64,000 nt of DNA from Pseudomonas brassicacearum (GCF_000585995.1 NZ_CP007410.1:924001-988000); one strand, 5' to 3'. Positions 46,419-59,127 are shown, counted from the stretch's first letter. The notes: a model not told the origin generated them from the sequence alone. Numbers and translations are program-made.

Positions 46419-47270
46419 ATGACTTCTGTTCAGTCCTCAACCCGGTTGCCTTGCGGCAACCGGGTTCTTGATTTGTCCCATACGCATGTCATGGGCATTC
46501 TCAATGTCACGCCCGATTCCTTTTCCGATGGTGGCCGGTTCAGCCAGCTCGATGCTGCGCTGCGGCACGCCGAGGCGATGGTGGCGGCTGGTGCGACGCT
46601 GATCGATGTCGGCGGCGAATCGACCCGTCCGGGCGCGCGAGCGGTCTCGCCTACCGAAGAGCTGGAGCGTGTCGCGCCGATTGTCGAGCGCATACATCGC
46701 GAGCTCGATGTCATTATCTCGGTCGATACGTCCACGCCGGCGGTCATGCGTGAGACTGCGCGACTGGGCGCGGGGCTGATCAACGATGTACGATCCTTGC
46801 AGCGCGATGGCGCCCTGGATGCCGCGGCGGCCACTGGGTTGCCGGTTTGCCTGATGCATATGCTCGGCGAGCCCGGCACCATGCAGAATGACCCGCACTA
46901 TCAGGACGTGACCAGGGAAGTCGGTGAGTTTCTGGCGGAGCGTTTAAACCAGTGCGTGGCGGTGGGCATTCCCGTCGAGCGGATCATTCTTGATCCTGGG
47001 TTTGGCTTTGCCAAGACGCTGGCTCACAATCTGAGCCTGTTCAAGCACATGGACGCCTTGCATGCCCTGGGGCGCCCCCTGTTGGTCGGGGTTTCGCGAA
47101 AGAGCATGATAGGTAATGCCTTGGGTCGTCCGGTGGGGGAGCGCCTGTATGGTGGCCTTGCGCTCGCTGCCTTGGCCATCGCAAAAGGTGCGCGCATATT
47201 GCGGGTGCATGATGTGGCCGAAACAATGGATGTTGTGCGGATGATCGCAGCAGTGGATTCAGCCGAATAA
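46419..47270 (+). CDS. folP: dihydropteroate synthase
   Basis: 283 residues. Motifs [46 protein letters not shown] and GVSRKSMIG cover the pterin and pABA sites. It joins pABA with the pterin diphosphate in folate synthesis and is the sulfonamide target. It follows ftsH by 8 bases and precedes glmM. Confidence 0.97.
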   Translation: MTSVQSSTRLPCGNRVLDLSHTHVMGILNVTPDSFSDGGRFSQLDAALRHAEAMVAAGATLIDVGGESTRPGARAVSPTEELERVAPIVERIHRELDVIISVDTSTPAVMRETARLGAGLINDVRSLQRDGALDAAAATGLPVCLMHMLGEPGTMQNDPHYQDVTREVGEFLAERLNQCVAVGIPVERIILDPGFGFAKTLAHNLSLFKHMDALHALGRPLLVGVSRKSMIGNALGRPVGERLYGGLALAALAIAKGARILRVHDVAETMDVVRMIAAVDSAE

Positions 47271-47286
47271 GAATGACGGAGCACTT

Positions 47287-48624
47287 ATGAGCAAGAAATA
47301 TTTTGGCACCGACGGTATCCGTGGTCGGGTCGGTGAATACCCCATTACCCCTGATTTCATGCTCAAGCTCGGCTGGGCGGCTGGTATGGCGTTCCGCAAA
47401 ATGGGCGCCTGCAAGGTGCTGGTTGGCAAGGACACGCGCATTTCCGGTTATATGTTCGAATCGGCCCTGGAGGCTGGCCTGACTTCGGCGGGTGCCGATG
47501 TAATGCTGCTGGGGCCGATGCCGACACCTGCCATCGCGTACCTGACGCGTACGTTCCAGGCGCAGGCGGGTATCGTGATCAGTGCCTCGCACAACCCTCA
47601 CGATGACAACGGCATCAAGTTCTTCTCCGGCCAGGGCACCAAGCTTCCGGATGAAATCGAACTGATGATCGAAGAGCTGCTGGACACACCGATGACTGTG
47701 GTTGAGTCGAGCAAGATCGGTAAAGTGTCGCGGATCAACGATGCGTCGGGTCGCTACATCGAGTTCTGCAAAGGCAGCGTGCCGACCGGTACCAGCTTTT
47801 CGGGGCTGAAAATCGTCGTCGATTGTGCCCATGGCGCAACCTATAAAGTCGCGCCGAGCGTATTTCGCGAGTTGGGAGCCGACGTGGTCGTGCTCTCCGC
47901 CCAGCCAAATGGGTTGAATATCAACCACAACTGCGGCTCCACCCATACCGAGGCGTTGCAGGCTGCGGTGCTGGCTGAGCACGCTGATCTGGGGATCGCT
48001 TTCGATGGCGACGGTGACCGGGTCCTGATGGTCGATCACACCGGTACGGTCGTCGACGGCGATGAGTTGCTATTTATCATCGCCCGCGATCTGCGCGCGC
48101 GCGGCAAGCTGCAGGGCGGAGTGGTCGGTACGCTGATGAGCAATCTCGGACTCGAGCTGGCCCTGACGGACTTGGACATTCCCTTCGTGCGGGCCAATGT
48201 GGGCGACCGCTATGTGATCTCGGAGCTGCTGGAGCGCAACTGGGTGATCGGTGGCGAGAACTCTGGTCATATCGTGTGCTTCGACCATACCACCACTGGT
48301 GACGCGATCATTGCTGCCCTGCAAGTACTGATGGCGCTCAAGGCGCGCAATGAGGGGCTTGCCCAGTCTCGCCAAGCGTTGCGCAAATGCCCGCAAGTGT
48401 TGATCAACGTGCGTTTCGGTGGCGGTGCGAATCCTATCGAGCATGCAACGGTCAAGCAGGCCAGCGAGCGTGTAACGCAAGCGATGGCCGGGCGTGGGCG
48501 TGTGCTGTTGCGCAAGTCCGGCACAGAGCCTTTGGTGCGCGTCATGGTCGAAGGTGAGGATGAAGCACAAGTTCGCGGTTACGCTGAAGAGCTGGCGAAA
48601 CTGGTTACTGAAGTTTCTGCCTGA
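47287..48624 (+). CDS. glmM: phosphoglucosamine mutase
   Basis: 445 residues. The catalytic Ser101 lies in [16 protein letters not shown], the magnesium loop is [13 protein letters not shown], and the sugar-binding loop [12 protein letters not shown] and phosphate-binding [12 protein letters not shown] follow. It converts glucosamine-6-phosphate to glucosamine-1-phosphate for UDP-GlcNAc, peptidoglycan and LPS. Confidence 0.97.
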   Translation: MSKKYFGTDGIRGRVGEYPITPDFMLKLGWAAGMAFRKMGACKVLVGKDTRISGYMFESALEAGLTSAGADVMLLGPMPTPAIAYLTRTFQAQAGIVISASHNPHDDNGIKFFSGQGTKLPDEIELMIEELLDTPMTVVESSKIGKVSRINDASGRYIEFCKGSVPTGTSFSGLKIVVDCAHGATYKVAPSVFRELGADVVVLSAQPNGLNINHNCGSTHTEALQAAVLAEHADLGIAFDGDGDRVLMVDHTGTVVDGDELLFIIARDLRARGKLQGGVVGTLMSNLGLELALTDLDIPFVRANVGDRYVISELLERNWVIGGENSGHIVCFDHTTTGDAIIAALQVLMALKARNEGLAQSRQALRKCPQVLINVRFGGGANPIEHATVKQASERVTQAMAGRGRVLLRKSGTEPLVRVMVEGEDEAQVRGYAEELAKLVTEVSA

Positions 48625-48690
48625 ATTCGGCTTGCCAGTCATGAATCGGTTGGGTAACATCTGCGCCCACTTTGACCGACGAGGTACAGC

Positions 48691-49446
48691 ATGCGTCGCC
48701 CTATGGTAGCTGGTAACTGGAAGATGCACGGTACCCGCGCCAGCGTCGCTGAGCTGATCAAAGGCCTTCGTCATCTGGCCTTGTCAAGCGGTGTTGATGT
48801 CGCGGTATTCCCGCCCTGCTTGTATATCAATCAAGTGATTGATGGCTTGAAGGGTAAGTCGATTTCGGTCGGCGCGCAGAACTCTGCGGTGGAATCCATG
48901 CAAGGCGCGTTGACCGGTGAGATTGCGCCGAGTCAATTGGTGGATGCAGGTTGCTCCCTGGTCCTGGTTGGACACTCCGAGCGTCGCCAGATCATGGGCG
49001 AGCAGGATAAAGCCCTGACTCGCAAATTTTCTGCGGCCCAGGCCTGTGGTCTGATCCCGGTGCTGTGTGTAGGGGAAACCCAGGAACAGCGCGAGGCCGG
49101 AAAGACTCTTGAAGTTGTCGGGCGTCAGCTGGGCGGCATCATCGAAGAGCTGGGTGTCGATGCTTTTGCAAAGGCAGTCATTGCTTACGAGCCGGTCTGG
49201 GCCATTGGCACCGGGCTGACTGCTTCGCCGCAACAAGCGCAGGATGTGCACGCCGCCATCCGCGCGCAATTGGCGGCAGAGAATTCTGAAGTGGCACGAG
49301 GTGTGCGGCTTCTATACGGCGGCAGCGTGAAGGCGGCCAATGCGGCCGAACTGTTCGGCATGCCGGATATCGATGGGGGGCTCATTGGTGGAGCGTCCCT
49401 GAATGCAGATGAGTTCGGTGCGATCTGTCGCGCCGCGGGAAACTGA
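48691..49446 (+). CDS. tpiA: triose-phosphate isomerase
   Basis: 251 residues. GNWKMHG with the catalytic lysine, VGHSERRQ with His95, [11 protein letters not shown] with Glu167 (general base), and the phosphate loop [11 protein letters not shown]. It interconverts dihydroxyacetone phosphate and glyceraldehyde-3-phosphate. It lies between glmM and secG, as usual in pseudomonads. Confidence 0.97.
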   Translation: MRRPMVAGNWKMHGTRASVAELIKGLRHLALSSGVDVAVFPPCLYINQVIDGLKGKSISVGAQNSAVESMQGALTGEIAPSQLVDAGCSLVLVGHSERRQIMGEQDKALTRKFSAAQACGLIPVLCVGETQEQREAGKTLEVVGRQLGGIIEELGVDAFAKAVIAYEPVWAIGTGLTASPQQAQDVHAAIRAQLAAENSEVARGVRLLYGGSVKAANAAELFGMPDIDGGLIGGASLNADEFGAICRAAGN

Positions 49447-49450
49447 AAAA

Positions 49451-49834
49451 ATGCTGGAAACAGTCGTAGTCGTTTTTCATCTGCTGGGCGCGCTGGGTGT
49501 AGTTGCTCTCGTATTGCTGCAGCAGGGTAAAGGTGCGGATGCTGGTGCGTCTTTCGGTGCAGGTGCTTCAAATACTGTGTTCGGAAGCCAAGGTTCCTCT
49601 ACCTTTCTTAGTAAGTTTACTGCTATACTTGCCGCCGGTTTCTTCATAACCAGCTTGGGGTTAGGTTACTTTGCTAAAGAGAAAGCTCATGAGCTGACTC
49701 AAGTAGGTTTGCCAAACCCAGCGGTGTTGGAAGCGCCAAAGCAACAACCGGCTTCTGATGATGTCCCGGTGCTTCAAGAGCAAAAGTCGGCCAACCCGGC
49801 GACTGACGTGCCTCCAGCTCAAGAGCAGAAGTAA
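49451..49834 (+). CDS. secG: preprotein translocase subunit SecG
   Basis: 127 residues from the ATG at 49451. Two membrane helices ([37 protein letters not shown]) with the conserved cytoplasmic loop [20 protein letters not shown]. It completes SecYEG and assists SecA-driven export. The C-terminal Pro/Gln-rich tail is variable in the family. Confidence 0.96.
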   Translation: MLETVVVVFHLLGALGVVALVLLQQGKGADAGASFGAGASNTVFGSQGSSTFLSKFTAILAAGFFITSLGLGYFAKEKAHELTQVGLPNPAVLEAPKQQPASDDVPVLQEQKSANPATDVPPAQEQK

Positions 49835-49855
49835 GAAGGTTTCAAACGCTGTATT

Positions 49856-49941
49856 GCCGAGGTGGTGGAATTGGTAGACACGCAACCTTGAGGTGGTTGT
49901 GCCCATAGGGTGTAGGGGTTCGAGTCCCCTTCTCGGTACCA
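49856..49941 (+). tRNA. tRNA-Leu (anticodon GAG)
   Basis: 86 bases with a long variable arm, CCA encoded, stem CAACC/GGTTG around TTGAGGT (anticodon GAG), and T-arm GGGGTTCGAGTCCCC. It lies just after secG, as in other gamma-proteobacteria. Confidence 0.96.
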
Positions 49942-49952
49942 ATTATCAGGAG

Positions 49953-49975
49953 AGCCCGCGATTGCGGGCTTTCTT
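49953..49975 (+). terminator. terminator after tRNA-Leu
   Basis: AGCCCGC-GATT-GCGGGCT followed by TTCTT. Confidence 0.8.
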
Positions 49976-50038
49976 GTAGGTGGAAGGGTTACATTGACCC
50001 TGTAAGGGATCGGTCGTATACTTCCGCCCCAGCTTTGT

Positions 50039-50115
<77 letters not shown>

Positions 50116-50124
50116 GTTTCAGGG

Positions 50125-50145
50125 GCCCCTTCCAAGGGGCTTTTT
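50125..50145 (+). terminator. terminator after tRNA-fMet
   Basis: GCCCCTT-CC-AAGGGGC followed by TTTTT. Confidence 0.85.
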
Positions 50146-50191
50146 GTTAGCTGGACACTTTATAACGCCGCTGTTCGACGGCGTTTCAGGG

Positions 50192-50216
50192 ATGGGCGAT
50201 TCGCCCATTTTTTTTT
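50192..50216 (+). terminator. second terminator before rimP
   Basis: ATGGGCG-ATT-CGCCCAT followed by nine T. Two terminators in a row before rimP suggest that read-through from the tRNA is limited, or that this is an attenuator for the rimP operon. Confidence 0.8.
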
Positions 50217-50255
50217 ATTTGCACAGCATGCACAAACATGCACGAGGGGGTTCAG

Positions 50256-50714
50256 GTGTCGAGCAAGCTAGAACAGTTGCAGGCCTTGTTGGCCCCGGTG
50301 GTCGTGGCCCTTGGCTATGAATGCTGGGGTATTGAGTTTTCGGCTCAAGGTCGCCACTCACTGTTGCGCGTTTATATCGATAAGGAAGGCGGCGTGTTGG
50401 TGGATGATTGCGCCATCGTCAGCCGTCAGATCAGCGGTGTATTGGATGTCGAAGATCCAATCACCTCCGAATACACCCTTGAAGTTTCCTCGCCTGGCAT
50501 GGAACGCCCTCTGTTCACCCTTGAACAGTTCGCTTCGTTTGCCGGTGAACAAGTGAAAATCAAGCTGCGCTCGCCCTTCGAAGGCCGACGCAACTTTCAA
50601 GGCCTTCTGCGCGGTGTAGAAGAGCAGGACGTCGTGGTGCAGGTAGAAGACCATGAGTTCCTGTTGCCGATCGATATGATCGACAAGGCCAACATTATTC
50701 CCAGTTTTGACTGA
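50256..50714 (+). CDS. rimP: ribosome maturation factor RimP
   Basis: 152 residues starting GTG at 50256 (GAGGGGG upstream); the ATG at 50238 would precede that ribosome site. Family motifs: [44 protein letters not shown] and the SH3-like C-terminal half. It acts in 30S subunit assembly. It leads the rimP-nusA-infB operon. Confidence 0.95.
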   Translation: MSSKLEQLQALLAPVVVALGYECWGIEFSAQGRHSLLRVYIDKEGGVLVDDCAIVSRQISGVLDVEDPITSEYTLEVSSPGMERPLFTLEQFASFAGEQVKIKLRSPFEGRRNFQGLLRGVEEQDVVVQVEDHEFLLPIDMIDKANIIPSFD

Positions 50715-50773
50715 TACGTGCCAGATACTGCGGATCCCGCGGATCCAATGGCTTGCGAAAGGCGAGGCGTACG

Positions 50774-52255
50774 ATGAGCAAAGAAGTACTGCTGGTTGTT
50801 GAGTCGGTATCCAATGAAAAGGGCGTACCGGCTAACGTTATTTTTGAAGCGCTGGAGTTGGCCCTGGCCACTGCCACTAAAAAGCGGTTTGAAGACGAAG
50901 TTGATTTGCGTGTGGAAATTAATCGCCACACAGGTGCCTATGAGACGTTCCGTCGCTGGACGGTAGTCGAGGAAGCCGACCTGGACGATCCGGCTATCGA
51001 AACCTGGCCGAGCAAGGTTGCAGAGACGCATCCTGGCGCCAAGGTCGGTGATGTCGTCGAAGAAAAAATCGAGTCCATCGAATTCGGTCGCATCGCTGCA
51101 CAGACTGCCAAGCAGGTCATTGTGCAAAAAGTTCGCGAAGCCGAGCGTGCACAAGTCGTCGATGCCTATCGCGAGCGCCTGGGGGAAATCATCTCCGGCA
51201 CCGTGAAAAAAGTCACCCGCGACAACGTGATCGTCGACCTGGGCAACAACGCCGAAGCGTTGCTGGCCCGTGAAGACATCATTTCTCGCGAAACTTTCCG
51301 GGTTGGCGTGCGCCTGCGTGCGCTGCTCAAGGAAATCCGCACCGAGAACCGCGGCCCGCAGCTGATCCTGTCGCGTACTGCGCCGGAAATGCTGATCGAG
51401 TTGTTCCGCATCGAAGTGCCGGAAATTGCTGAAGGCCTGATCGAAGTAATGGCTGCCTCCCGTGATCCGGGTTCGCGTGCCAAGATCGCGGTCCGCTCCA
51501 AGGACAAGCGCATCGACCCGCAAGGTGCCTGCATCGGCATGCGTGGTTCGCGTGTCCAGGCCGTATCCGGCGAGTTGGGCGGCGAGCGCGTGGATATCGT
51601 CCTGTGGGACGACAACCCGGCTCAGTTCGTGATCAATGCCATGTCGCCAGCTGAAGTGGCGGCAATTATCGTTGACGAAGATGCCCATGCAATGGACATC
51701 GCCGTTGGCGCAGACAATCTCGCTCAGGCCATCGGTCGCGGTGGTCAGAACGTGCGTCTGGCCAGCCAGTTGACCGGCTGGACCCTGAACGTGATGACCG
51801 AATCGGACATCCAGGCTAAGCAGCAAGCTGAAACCGGCGACATCCTGCGCAACTTCATCGACGAGCTGGAAGTCGACGAAGAGCTCGCACAGGTGCTGGT
51901 GGATGAAGGCTTTACCAGCCTGGAAGAGATTGCCTACGTACCGGTGGAAGAGATGCTCAACATCGACGGCTTTGACGAGGAAATCGTCAACGAGCTTCGC
52001 GCTCGGGCCAAGGATCGTTTGTTGACCAAAGCTATCGCTACTGAGGAAAAGCTGGCAGACGCCCATCCGGCCGAAGACCTGCTCTCGCTTGAGGGCATGG
52101 ACAAGGATTTGGCGATGGAACTGGCGGTGCGCGGCGTAATTACCCGCGAAGACCTGGCCGAGCAGTCTATTGACGATCTGCTCGACATCGACGGCATTGA
52201 CGATGATCGTGCCGGCAAGTTGATCATGGCCGCCCGAGCCCACTGGTTCGAGTAA
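50774..52255 (+). CDS. nusA: transcription termination/antitermination factor NusA
   Basis: 493 residues from the ATG at 50774. N-terminal RNA-polymerase-binding domain, S1 domain ([19 protein letters not shown]), two KH domains ([38 protein letters not shown]) and two acidic C-terminal repeats. It modulates pausing, termination and antitermination. infB follows after 27 bases. Confidence 0.97.
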   Translation: MSKEVLLVVESVSNEKGVPANVIFEALELALATATKKRFEDEVDLRVEINRHTGAYETFRRWTVVEEADLDDPAIETWPSKVAETHPGAKVGDVVEEKIESIEFGRIAAQTAKQVIVQKVREAERAQVVDAYRERLGEIISGTVKKVTRDNVIVDLGNNAEALLAREDIISRETFRVGVRLRALLKEIRTENRGPQLILSRTAPEMLIELFRIEVPEIAEGLIEVMAASRDPGSRAKIAVRSKDKRIDPQGACIGMRGSRVQAVSGELGGERVDIVLWDDNPAQFVINAMSPAEVAAIIVDEDAHAMDIAVGADNLAQAIGRGGQNVRLASQLTGWTLNVMTESDIQAKQQAETGDILRNFIDELEVDEELAQVLVDEGFTSLEEIAYVPVEEMLNIDGFDEEIVNELRARAKDRLLTKAIATEEKLADAHPAEDLLSLEGMDKDLAMELAVRGVITREDLAEQSIDDLLDIDGIDDDRAGKLIMAARAHWFE

Positions 52256-52282
52256 TTAGGCGCGGCCTGAGGAGAGAAGTGC

Positions 52283-54811
52283 ATGACGCAAGTCACGGTG
52301 AAACAACTGGCCGATGAGGTCAAAACACCGGTAGAGCGCCTGTTGCAGCAGATGCGTGAGGCAGGTCTGCCGCACACCGCCGCCGAGGAACATGTGACCG
52401 ACAGTGAGAAGCAGTCCCTGCTGACTCACTTGAAGAGCAGTCACAAGGCGAAAGTGGAAGAACCGCGCAAGATCACTCTGCAGCGTAAAACCACCAGCAC
52501 CCTGCGTGTTGCCGGTAGCAAAAGCATCAGCGTTGAAGTACGCAAGAAGAAAGTCTTCGTACAGCGCAGCCCGGAAGAAATCGAAGCCGAGCGCAAACGC
52601 GAACTGGAAGAACGTCGCGCAGTAGAAAATGCTGCCCGTCAGAAGGCTGAAGAAGAAGCCAAGCGTCGCGCCGAAGAAGAAGCGCGTCGCCAGCCTGCTG
52701 CTGCGCAATCCGCTCCGGTCGAAGCCGTTGCGGCACCTGCCGCAGTTGCCGAGCCTGTGCGTGAAAGCGCACCGGTCGTGCCGGCAGCGCCTGCATCTGC
52801 ACCTGCGGCTGATACTCGCAAGCGCGATGAACAGCGTCGTCCGGACAAACCGCGTGCCGACGACAACCGTCGTGGCAGTGGCGATGGCGAGCGCAAAAAC
52901 GCTCCTCATCGTGCCTCGGTCAAGGAAAAGGCGCCGGCACCACGTGTTGCGCCACGTACCACCGACGAAGAAAGCGATGGCTTCCGTCGCGGCGGTCGCG
53001 GCAAGGCCAAGCTGAAGAAACGCAACGCCCACGGTTTCCAGAGCCCTACCGGCCCTGTCGTGCGTGAAGTGAAGATCGGCGAGACCATCACTGTGGGCGA
53101 TCTGGCCCAGCAGATGTCGGTCAAGGCTGCTGAAATCATCAAGTTCATGTTCAAGCTGGGCACGCCGGCCACCATCAACCAGGTACTGGATCAGGAAACT
53201 GCCCAACTGGTTGCCGAAGAGCTGGGCCACAAAGTGACCCTGGTCAGCGACACGGCCCTGGAAGATTCCCTGGCCGAGTCCCTGAAGTTTGAAGGTGAGG
53301 CGGTTTCCCGTGCGCCGGTCGTGACCGTAATGGGCCACGTTGACCACGGTAAAACTTCCCTGCTCGACTATATCCGTCGTGCGAAGGTTGCGGCAGGTGA
53401 GGCTGGCGGTATTACCCAGCACATCGGCGCCTACCACGTTGAAACCGACCGGGGCATGGTGACGTTCCTCGACACCCCGGGTCACGCCGCGTTTACCGCG
53501 ATGCGTGCCCGTGGTGCCAAGGCGACCGACATTGTGATCCTGGTGGTGGCGGCGGACGACGGCGTGATGCCACAAACCATCGAAGCGGTCCAGCATGCCA
53601 AGGCAGCTGGCGTACCTCTGGTGGTTGCGGTGAACAAGATCGACAAGCCGGGTGCCGACCTCGATCGCATCCGTAGCGAATTGTCGGTGCACGGTGTGAC
53701 TTCCGAAGAGTGGGGTGGCGACACTCCATTCGTACCGGTCTCCGCGAAGATGGGTACCGGCGTCGACGAACTGCTCGAAGCTGTTCTGTTGCAAGCCGAG
53801 GTTCTGGAACTGACCGCTACACCTTCGGCTCCTGGCCGTGGTGTGGTCGTTGAATCCCGTCTCGACAAGGGCCGTGGCCCGGTTGCGACCGTCCTGGTTC
53901 AAGACGGTACCCTGCGCCAAGGCGACATGGTGCTGGTCGGTTCGAACTATGGCCGTGTGCGCGCCATGCTCGACGAGAACGGCAAGTCCATCAAGGAAGC
54001 GGGTCCCGCGATTCCGGTCGAGATCCTCGGCCTGGATGGCACTCCGGATGCTGGCGACGAGATGAGCGTTGTGGCTGACGAGAAGAAAGCCCGTGAAGTG
54101 GCTCTGTTCCGTCAAGGCAAGTTCCGCGAAGTCAAACTGGCTCGCGCTCACGCCGGCAAGCTGGAAAACATCTTCGAGAACATGGGGCAGGAAGAGAAGA
54201 AGACGCTCAACATCGTCCTCAAATCCGACGTCCGTGGTTCGCTGGAAGCGTTGAACGGCGCCTTGAACGGCCTGGGTAACGACGAAGTGCAAGTGCGCGT
54301 GGTCGGTGGCGGTGTCGGTGGTATCACCGAATCCGACGCCAACCTGGCACTGGCCTCCAACGCTGTACTGTTCGGCTTCAACGTGCGTGCCGATGCCGGC
54401 GCTCGCAAGATCGTCGAGCAGGAAGGCCTGGATATGCGTTACTACAACGTGATCTACGACATCATCGAAGACGTCAAGAAAGCCCTGACCGGTATGCTGG
54501 GCAGCGATGTTCGCGAGAACATCCTGGGTACCGCCGAAGTGCGTGACGTGTTCCGTTCGCCGAAGTTTGGCGCGATCGCCGGTTGCATGGTGATCGAAGG
54601 CGTTGTTCACCGTAACCGTCCAATCCGTGTACTGCGTGAAGACATCGTTATCTTCGAAGGCGAGCTGGAATCCCTGCGCCGCTTCAAGGATGACGCTTCG
54701 GAAGTACGTGCCGGCATGGAATGCGGTATTGGCGTCAAGAGCTACAACGACGTCAAGGTCGGCGACAAGATCGAAGTCTTCGAGAAGGTCCAGGTTGCTC
54801 GCAGCCTCTGA
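52283..54811 (+). CDS. infB: translation initiation factor IF-2
   Basis: 842 residues. N-terminal helix-rich domain ([19 protein letters not shown]), a long charged Ala/Glu/Arg linker (about 80-250), and the GTPase core with [14 protein letters not shown] (G1), DTPGHAAF (G3) and NKIDKP (G4), then beta-barrel and C-terminal domains that bind initiator tRNA. It brings fMet-tRNA to the 30S subunit and promotes subunit joining. Confidence 0.97.
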   Translation: MTQVTVKQLADEVKTPVERLLQQMREAGLPHTAAEEHVTDSEKQSLLTHLKSSHKAKVEEPRKITLQRKTTSTLRVAGSKSISVEVRKKKVFVQRSPEEIEAERKRELEERRAVENAARQKAEEEAKRRAEEEARRQPAAAQSAPVEAVAAPAAVAEPVRESAPVVPAAPASAPAADTRKRDEQRRPDKPRADDNRRGSGDGERKNAPHRASVKEKAPAPRVAPRTTDEESDGFRRGGRGKAKLKKRNAHGFQSPTGPVVREVKIGETITVGDLAQQMSVKAAEIIKFMFKLGTPATINQVLDQETAQLVAEELGHKVTLVSDTALEDSLAESLKFEGEAVSRAPVVTVMGHVDHGKTSLLDYIRRAKVAAGEAGGITQHIGAYHVETDRGMVTFLDTPGHAAFTAMRARGAKATDIVILVVAADDGVMPQTIEAVQHAKAAGVPLVVAVNKIDKPGADLDRIRSELSVHGVTSEEWGGDTPFVPVSAKMGTGVDELLEAVLLQAEVLELTATPSAPGRGVVVESRLDKGRGPVATVLVQDGTLRQGDMVLVGSNYGRVRAMLDENGKSIKEAGPAIPVEILGLDGTPDAGDEMSVVADEKKAREVALFRQGKFREVKLARAHAGKLENIFENMGQEEKKTLNIVLKSDVRGSLEALNGALNGLGNDEVQVRVVGGGVGGITESDANLALASNAVLFGFNVRADAGARKIVEQEGLDMRYYNVIYDIIEDVKKALTGMLGSDVRENILGTAEVRDVFRSPKFGAIAGCMVIEGVVHRNRPIRVLREDIVIFEGELESLRRFKDDASEVRAGMECGIGVKSYNDVKVGDKIEVFEKVQVARSL

Positions 54812-54882
54812 CTCGCGCACTTCAAGAGCCACACCGGGCAGCCGCATGAACATGCGCTGCCTGGCTGGCGGACTCTAAACGC

Positions 54883-54917
54883 AACGCCCGGTCTGGCTTT
54901 TGTCAGGCCGGGCGTTT
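54883..54917 (+). terminator. hairpin between infB and rbfA
   Basis: AACGCCCGG and CCGGGCGTT pair, with TCTG/CAGG continuing inward with a bulge, but no T-run follows. It lies inside an operon, so partial termination or processing is likely. Confidence 0.6.
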
Positions 54918-54970
54918 GCCGCTTTCAGACCTCACGGGTTTGACCGTGGGGCAGTAACAGGTAACAAGAC

Positions 54971-55372
54971 ATGGCAAAAGAATATAGCCGTACCCAACGA
55001 ATCGGTGATCAGATGCAGCGCGAGCTGGCCCAACTGATCCGCCGCGAAGTCAAAGACCCGCGCGTCGGTCTGGTCACCATCACCGCAGTGGAAGTCAGCC
55101 GTGACGTCGGTCATGCGAAGATTTTCATCACCGTGATGGGCCAGGACAGCGCCGAAGAAATCGCCCAAAGCATCAAGGTGCTCAACTCCGCTGCCGGTTT
55201 CCTGCGCATGCAGTTGGCCCGGGAGATGAAGTTGCGCAGCGTCCCACAGTTGCACTTCCACTACGACGAAAGCGTCGTGCGGGGTGCGCACCTGTCGGCG
55301 TTGATCGAACGCGCCGTGGCTGAAGACAGTCAGCACCCGGTTGCGGCTGAACCTGAAGACACCAAGGAGTAA
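54971..55372 (+). CDS. rbfA: ribosome-binding factor A
   Basis: 133 residues. [39 protein letters not shown], and [18 protein letters not shown] form the KH-like RbfA fold. It matures the 5' end of 16S rRNA and is important in the cold. truB follows after 4 bases. Confidence 0.96.
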   Translation: MAKEYSRTQRIGDQMQRELAQLIRREVKDPRVGLVTITAVEVSRDVGHAKIFITVMGQDSAEEIAQSIKVLNSAAGFLRMQLAREMKLRSVPQLHFHYDESVVRGAHLSALIERAVAEDSQHPVAAEPEDTKE

Positions 55373-55376
55373 TTCG

Positions 55377-56294
55377 GTGGCTCAGGTCAAACGTATCCGT
55401 CGTAACGTCAGCGGCATCATCCTGCTCGACAAACCGCTGGGGTTCACCTCCAACGCGGCGTTGCAGAAGGTCCGCTGGCTGCTCAACGCCGAGAAAGCCG
55501 GGCACACCGGTAGCCTCGATCCGCTGGCTACTGGCGTATTACCGCTGTGCTTCGGCGAAGCGACCAAGTTCTCTCAATACCTGCTCGACTCCGACAAGGG
55601 GTATGAAACCCTGGCGCAACTGGGCAAGACCACCACCACGGCGGACGCCGAAGGTGAGGTTCTGCTGGAGCGCCCGGTGACCGTTGGTCAGGCGGATGTC
55701 GAGGCCGTATTGCCGCATTTTCGCGGGCAAATCAGTCAGATACCGCCGATGTACTCCGCCCTCAAGCGTGATGGCCAGCCGTTGTACAAGCTGGCCCGTG
55801 CAGGCGAAGTAGTGGAGCGTGAACCGCGTTCTGTTACTATTGCGCGCTTGGAATTGCTGGCCTTTGACGGTAATACTGCACGGCTCGCCGTGGATTGCAG
55901 CAAAGGCACCTATATCCGCACCCTGGTGGAGGATATCGGTGAGCAGCTCGGCTGTGGCGCGTACGTGGCAGAATTGCGACGGACCCAGGCCGGGCCTTTC
56001 ACGTTGGCCCAGACGGTCACGCTGGAAGAGCTCGAAGCGGTGCATGCCGAAGGCGGCAACGAAGCGGTCGACCGTTTCCTGATGCCATCGGACAGCGGGT
56101 TGCTGGATTGGCCGCTGTTGCAGTTCTCGGAACACAGCGCGTTCTACTGGCTAAACGGCCAGCCGGTACGTGCCCCGGATGCACCGAAGTTCGGCATGGT
56201 TCGGGTACAGGATCACAACGGTCGCTTCATCGGCATCGGTGAAGTGAGCGAAGACGGGCGCGTTGCGCCGCGTCGACTGATTCGGTCGGAATGA
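55377..56294 (+). CDS. truB: tRNA pseudouridine(55) synthase TruB
   Basis: 305 residues starting GTG at 55377, with AAGGAG upstream. [20 protein letters not shown], catalytic Asp48 in [15 protein letters not shown], and a C-terminal RNA-binding tail. It makes pseudouridine in the T loop of all tRNAs. Confidence 0.96.
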   Translation: MAQVKRIRRNVSGIILLDKPLGFTSNAALQKVRWLLNAEKAGHTGSLDPLATGVLPLCFGEATKFSQYLLDSDKGYETLAQLGKTTTTADAEGEVLLERPVTVGQADVEAVLPHFRGQISQIPPMYSALKRDGQPLYKLARAGEVVEREPRSVTIARLELLAFDGNTARLAVDCSKGTYIRTLVEDIGEQLGCGAYVAELRRTQAGPFTLAQTVTLEELEAVHAEGGNEAVDRFLMPSDSGLLDWPLLQFSEHSAFYWLNGQPVRAPDAPKFGMVRVQDHNGRFIGIGEVSEDGRVAPRRLIRSE

Positions 56295-56300
56295 CCGGAA

Positions 56301-56324
56301 CCAGCCTGCGTAACAGCAGGCTGG
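56301..56324. terminator. hairpin after truB
   Basis: CCAGCCTGC / GCAGGCTGG around a 6-base loop, no T-run. It precedes the rpsO leader. Confidence 0.55.
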
Positions 56325-56433
56325 CGAGTGTGGCTGTTAACAGGCACGGTCACTACTCATTTATAGATACAGGGATTTGTCCCTGGCCTGTTGAAACCGC
56401 CCCTGGGTGGTTTCCTGATAAAAGGATTGCCTC

Positions 56434-56703
56434 ATGGCTCTCGACGTTCAAGAAAAAGCACAAATCGTAGCTGACTACCAGCAAGCTGTTGGTGACACTG
56501 GTTCGCCAGAAGTGCAAGTTGCACTGCTGACCCACAACATCAACAAGCTGCAAGGTCACTTCAAGGCCAACGGTAAAGATCACCACTCCCGTCGTGGTCT
56601 GATCCGCATGGTAAACCAGCGCCGTAAGCTGCTGGACTACCTGAAAGGCAAGGATCTGGGTCGTTATCAGGCTCTGATCGGTCGCCTGGGTCTGCGTCGC
56701 TAA
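56434..56703 (+). CDS. rpsO: 30S ribosomal protein S15
   Basis: 89 residues. [54 protein letters not shown]. It binds 16S rRNA early in assembly. The 139-base leader has further small hairpins (AGGGATTTGTCCCT, AAACCGCCCCTGGGTGGTTT) that may serve as an S15 autoregulatory site, as in E. coli. Confidence 0.98.
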   Translation: MALDVQEKAQIVADYQQAVGDTGSPEVQVALLTHNINKLQGHFKANGKDHHSRRGLIRMVNQRRKLLDYLKGKDLGRYQALIGRLGLRR

Positions 56704-56896
56704 TCAGCGATTGCGCTAGAGGTTGGTTGTTTGCCGTGTGCCGGTGGGGTTCCCGCTGGCCATGGCAGGCTTCCAGCCTCAAGTTTTATCTGGATACACG
56801 TTTTACCCTGGACAAGGGTTGGGCCGACTCCCGACATTGCCCAAGAATTTCGCAAGAAGACAAGTTCCCCAAGAGCCACAAAGAAGGTAGGACACC

Positions 56897-59002
56897 GTGA
56901 ACCCGGTAATCAAAAAATTCCAATTCGGTCAGTCGACCGTTACCCTCGAGACCGGCCGTATCGCCCGTCAGGCCTCCGGCGCAGTGCTGGTCACCGTTGA
57001 CGACGACGTCAGCGTATTGGTGACCGTTGTCGGTGCCAAGCAAGCCGATCCAGGCAAGGGTTTCTTCCCTCTGTCTGTTCACTACCAGGAAAAGACTTAC
57101 GCTGCCGGTAAGATCCCTGGCGGTTTCTTCAAGCGCGAAGGCCGTCCTTCCGAGAAAGAAACCCTGACTTCCCGACTGATCGACCGTCCGATCCGTCCGC
57201 TGTTCCCAGAAGGTTTCATGAACGAAGTGCAGGTTGTCTGCACCGTCGTTTCCACCAGCAAGAAAACCGATCCGGACATCGCAGCGATGATCGGTACCTC
57301 GGCTGCCCTGGCCATCTCCGGCATTCCTTTCGATGGCCCGATCGGCGCTGCCCGCGTAGCGTTCCACGAAAGCACCGGCTATCTGCTGAACCCAACCTAC
57401 GAGCAACTGAAAGCCTCGAGCCTGGACATGGTCGTGGCCGGTACTTCCGAAGCCGTGCTGATGGTTGAATCCGAAGCCAAAGAGCTGACCGAAGACCAGA
57501 TGCTGGGCGCCGTACTGTTCGCCCACGACGAGTTCCAGGTGGTGATCAACGCCGTCAAGGAACTGGCTGCCGAGGCCGCCAAGCCAACCTGGTCCTGGGC
57601 TCCGCAAGCCGAAGCCACCGAGCTGCTGGGCGCTATCCGTGCCGAGTTCGGCGAAGCGATCTCCCAGGCCTACACCATCACCGTCAAGGCCGACCGTTAT
57701 GCGCGTCTGGGCGAGCTGAAAGACCAGGTGGTTGCCAAGCTGTCCGGCGAAGAAGGCCAGCCGTCTTCCGCTGAAGTCAAAGCCGCTTTCGGTGAAATCG
57801 AATACCGCACCGTTCGCGAAAACATCGTTAACGGCAAGCCGCGTATCGACGGTCGCGACACCCGCACCGTACGTCCGCTGAACATCGAAGTCGGCGTTCT
57901 GCCAAAGACCCACGGTTCGGCACTGTTCACCCGTGGCGAAACCCAGGCGCTGGTCGTTGCCACGCTGGGCACCGCCCGTGACGCGCAACTGCTGGACACC
58001 CTGGAAGGCGAAAAGAAAGACCCGTTCATGCTGCACTACAACTTCCCTCCGTTCTCGGTGGGCGAGTGTGGTCGCATGGGTGGCGCCGGTCGTCGCGAAA
58101 TCGGTCACGGCCGTCTGGCCCGTCGTTCGGTCCAGGCCATGCTGCCAGCCGCTGACGTGTTCCCGTACACCATTCGTGTGGTGTCGGAAATCACCGAGTC
58201 CAACGGCTCGAGCTCCATGGCTTCGGTCTGCGGTGCTTCCCTGGCCCTGATGGACGCCGGTGTGCCAATGAAGGCGCCGGTTGCCGGTATCGCCATGGGT
58301 CTGGTGAAAGAAGGCGAGAAATTCGCTGTCCTGACCGACATCCTGGGTGACGAAGACCACCTGGGCGACATGGACTTCAAAGTGGCCGGTACCGCCAAGG
58401 GCGTGACCGCACTGCAGATGGACATCAAGATCAAGGGCATCACCGAAGAGATCATGGAAATCGCCCTGGGCCAAGCCCTGGAAGCGCGCCTGAACATCCT
58501 CGGCCAGATGAACCAGATCATCGGTCAGTCCCGTACCGAGCTGTCGGAAAATGCTCCGACCATGATCGCGATGAAAATCGACACCGACAAAATCCGTGAT
58601 GTCATCGGTAAAGGCGGCGCGACCATCCGTGCGATCTGTGAAGAAACCAAGGCTTCGATCGACATCGAAGACGACGGCTCGATCAAGATCTTCGGCGAAA
58701 CCAAGGAAGCGGCAGAAGCAGCACGCCAGCGTGTCCTGGGCATCACTGCCGAAGCCGAGATCGGTAAGATCTACGTCGGCAAGGTTGAGCGCATCGTCGA
58801 CTTCGGCGCCTTCGTCAACATCCTGCCGGGCAAGGACGGTCTGGTCCACATCTCCATGCTGAGCGATGCTCGCGTCGAGAAAGTGACCGATATCCTCAAA
58901 GAAGGCCAGGAAGTGGAAGTGCTGGTACTGGACGTGGACAACCGCGGCCGTATCAAGCTGTCCATCAAGGACGTGGCTGCAGCCAAGGCATCGGGCGTTT
59001 AA
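56897..59002 (+). CDS. pnp: polynucleotide phosphorylase
   Basis: 701 residues. Two RNase PH domains ([20 protein letters not shown] at the start; [17 protein letters not shown] in the second, with [20 protein letters not shown]), a KH domain ([15 protein letters not shown]) and an S1 domain ([20 protein letters not shown]). It degrades RNA from the 3' end with phosphate and works in the degradosome. The 193-base leader may hold the usual RNase III autoregulation hairpin, but I cannot define it. Confidence 0.98.
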   Translation: MNPVIKKFQFGQSTVTLETGRIARQASGAVLVTVDDDVSVLVTVVGAKQADPGKGFFPLSVHYQEKTYAAGKIPGGFFKREGRPSEKETLTSRLIDRPIRPLFPEGFMNEVQVVCTVVSTSKKTDPDIAAMIGTSAALAISGIPFDGPIGAARVAFHESTGYLLNPTYEQLKASSLDMVVAGTSEAVLMVESEAKELTEDQMLGAVLFAHDEFQVVINAVKELAAEAAKPTWSWAPQAEATELLGAIRAEFGEAISQAYTITVKADRYARLGELKDQVVAKLSGEEGQPSSAEVKAAFGEIEYRTVRENIVNGKPRIDGRDTRTVRPLNIEVGVLPKTHGSALFTRGETQALVVATLGTARDAQLLDTLEGEKKDPFMLHYNFPPFSVGECGRMGGAGRREIGHGRLARRSVQAMLPAADVFPYTIRVVSEITESNGSSSMASVCGASLALMDAGVPMKAPVAGIAMGLVKEGEKFAVLTDILGDEDHLGDMDFKVAGTAKGVTALQMDIKIKGITEEIMEIALGQALEARLNILGQMNQIIGQSRTELSENAPTMIAMKIDTDKIRDVIGKGGATIRAICEETKASIDIEDDGSIKIFGETKEAAEAARQRVLGITAEAEIGKIYVGKVERIVDFGAFVNILPGKDGLVHISMLSDARVEKVTDILKEGQEVEVLVLDVDNRGRIKLSIKDVAAAKASGV

Positions 59003-59031
59003 TCACCCCCTCGCTTAGCCGCTGAACAAGC

Positions 59032-59059
59032 AAACGCCCCGACTGGTTCGGGGCGTTTT
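59032..59059 (+). terminator. terminator after pnp
   Basis: AAACGCCCCGA-CTGG-TTCGG then GGCGTTTT: a strong stem with A and T flanks. Confidence 0.88.
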
Positions 59060-59127
59060 GCTGTGTGGCGAAAATCCCTGTGCCGCGGGTTGCCTGGCCA
59101 CTGGGGACGATGCTAGGTTTAGCCACC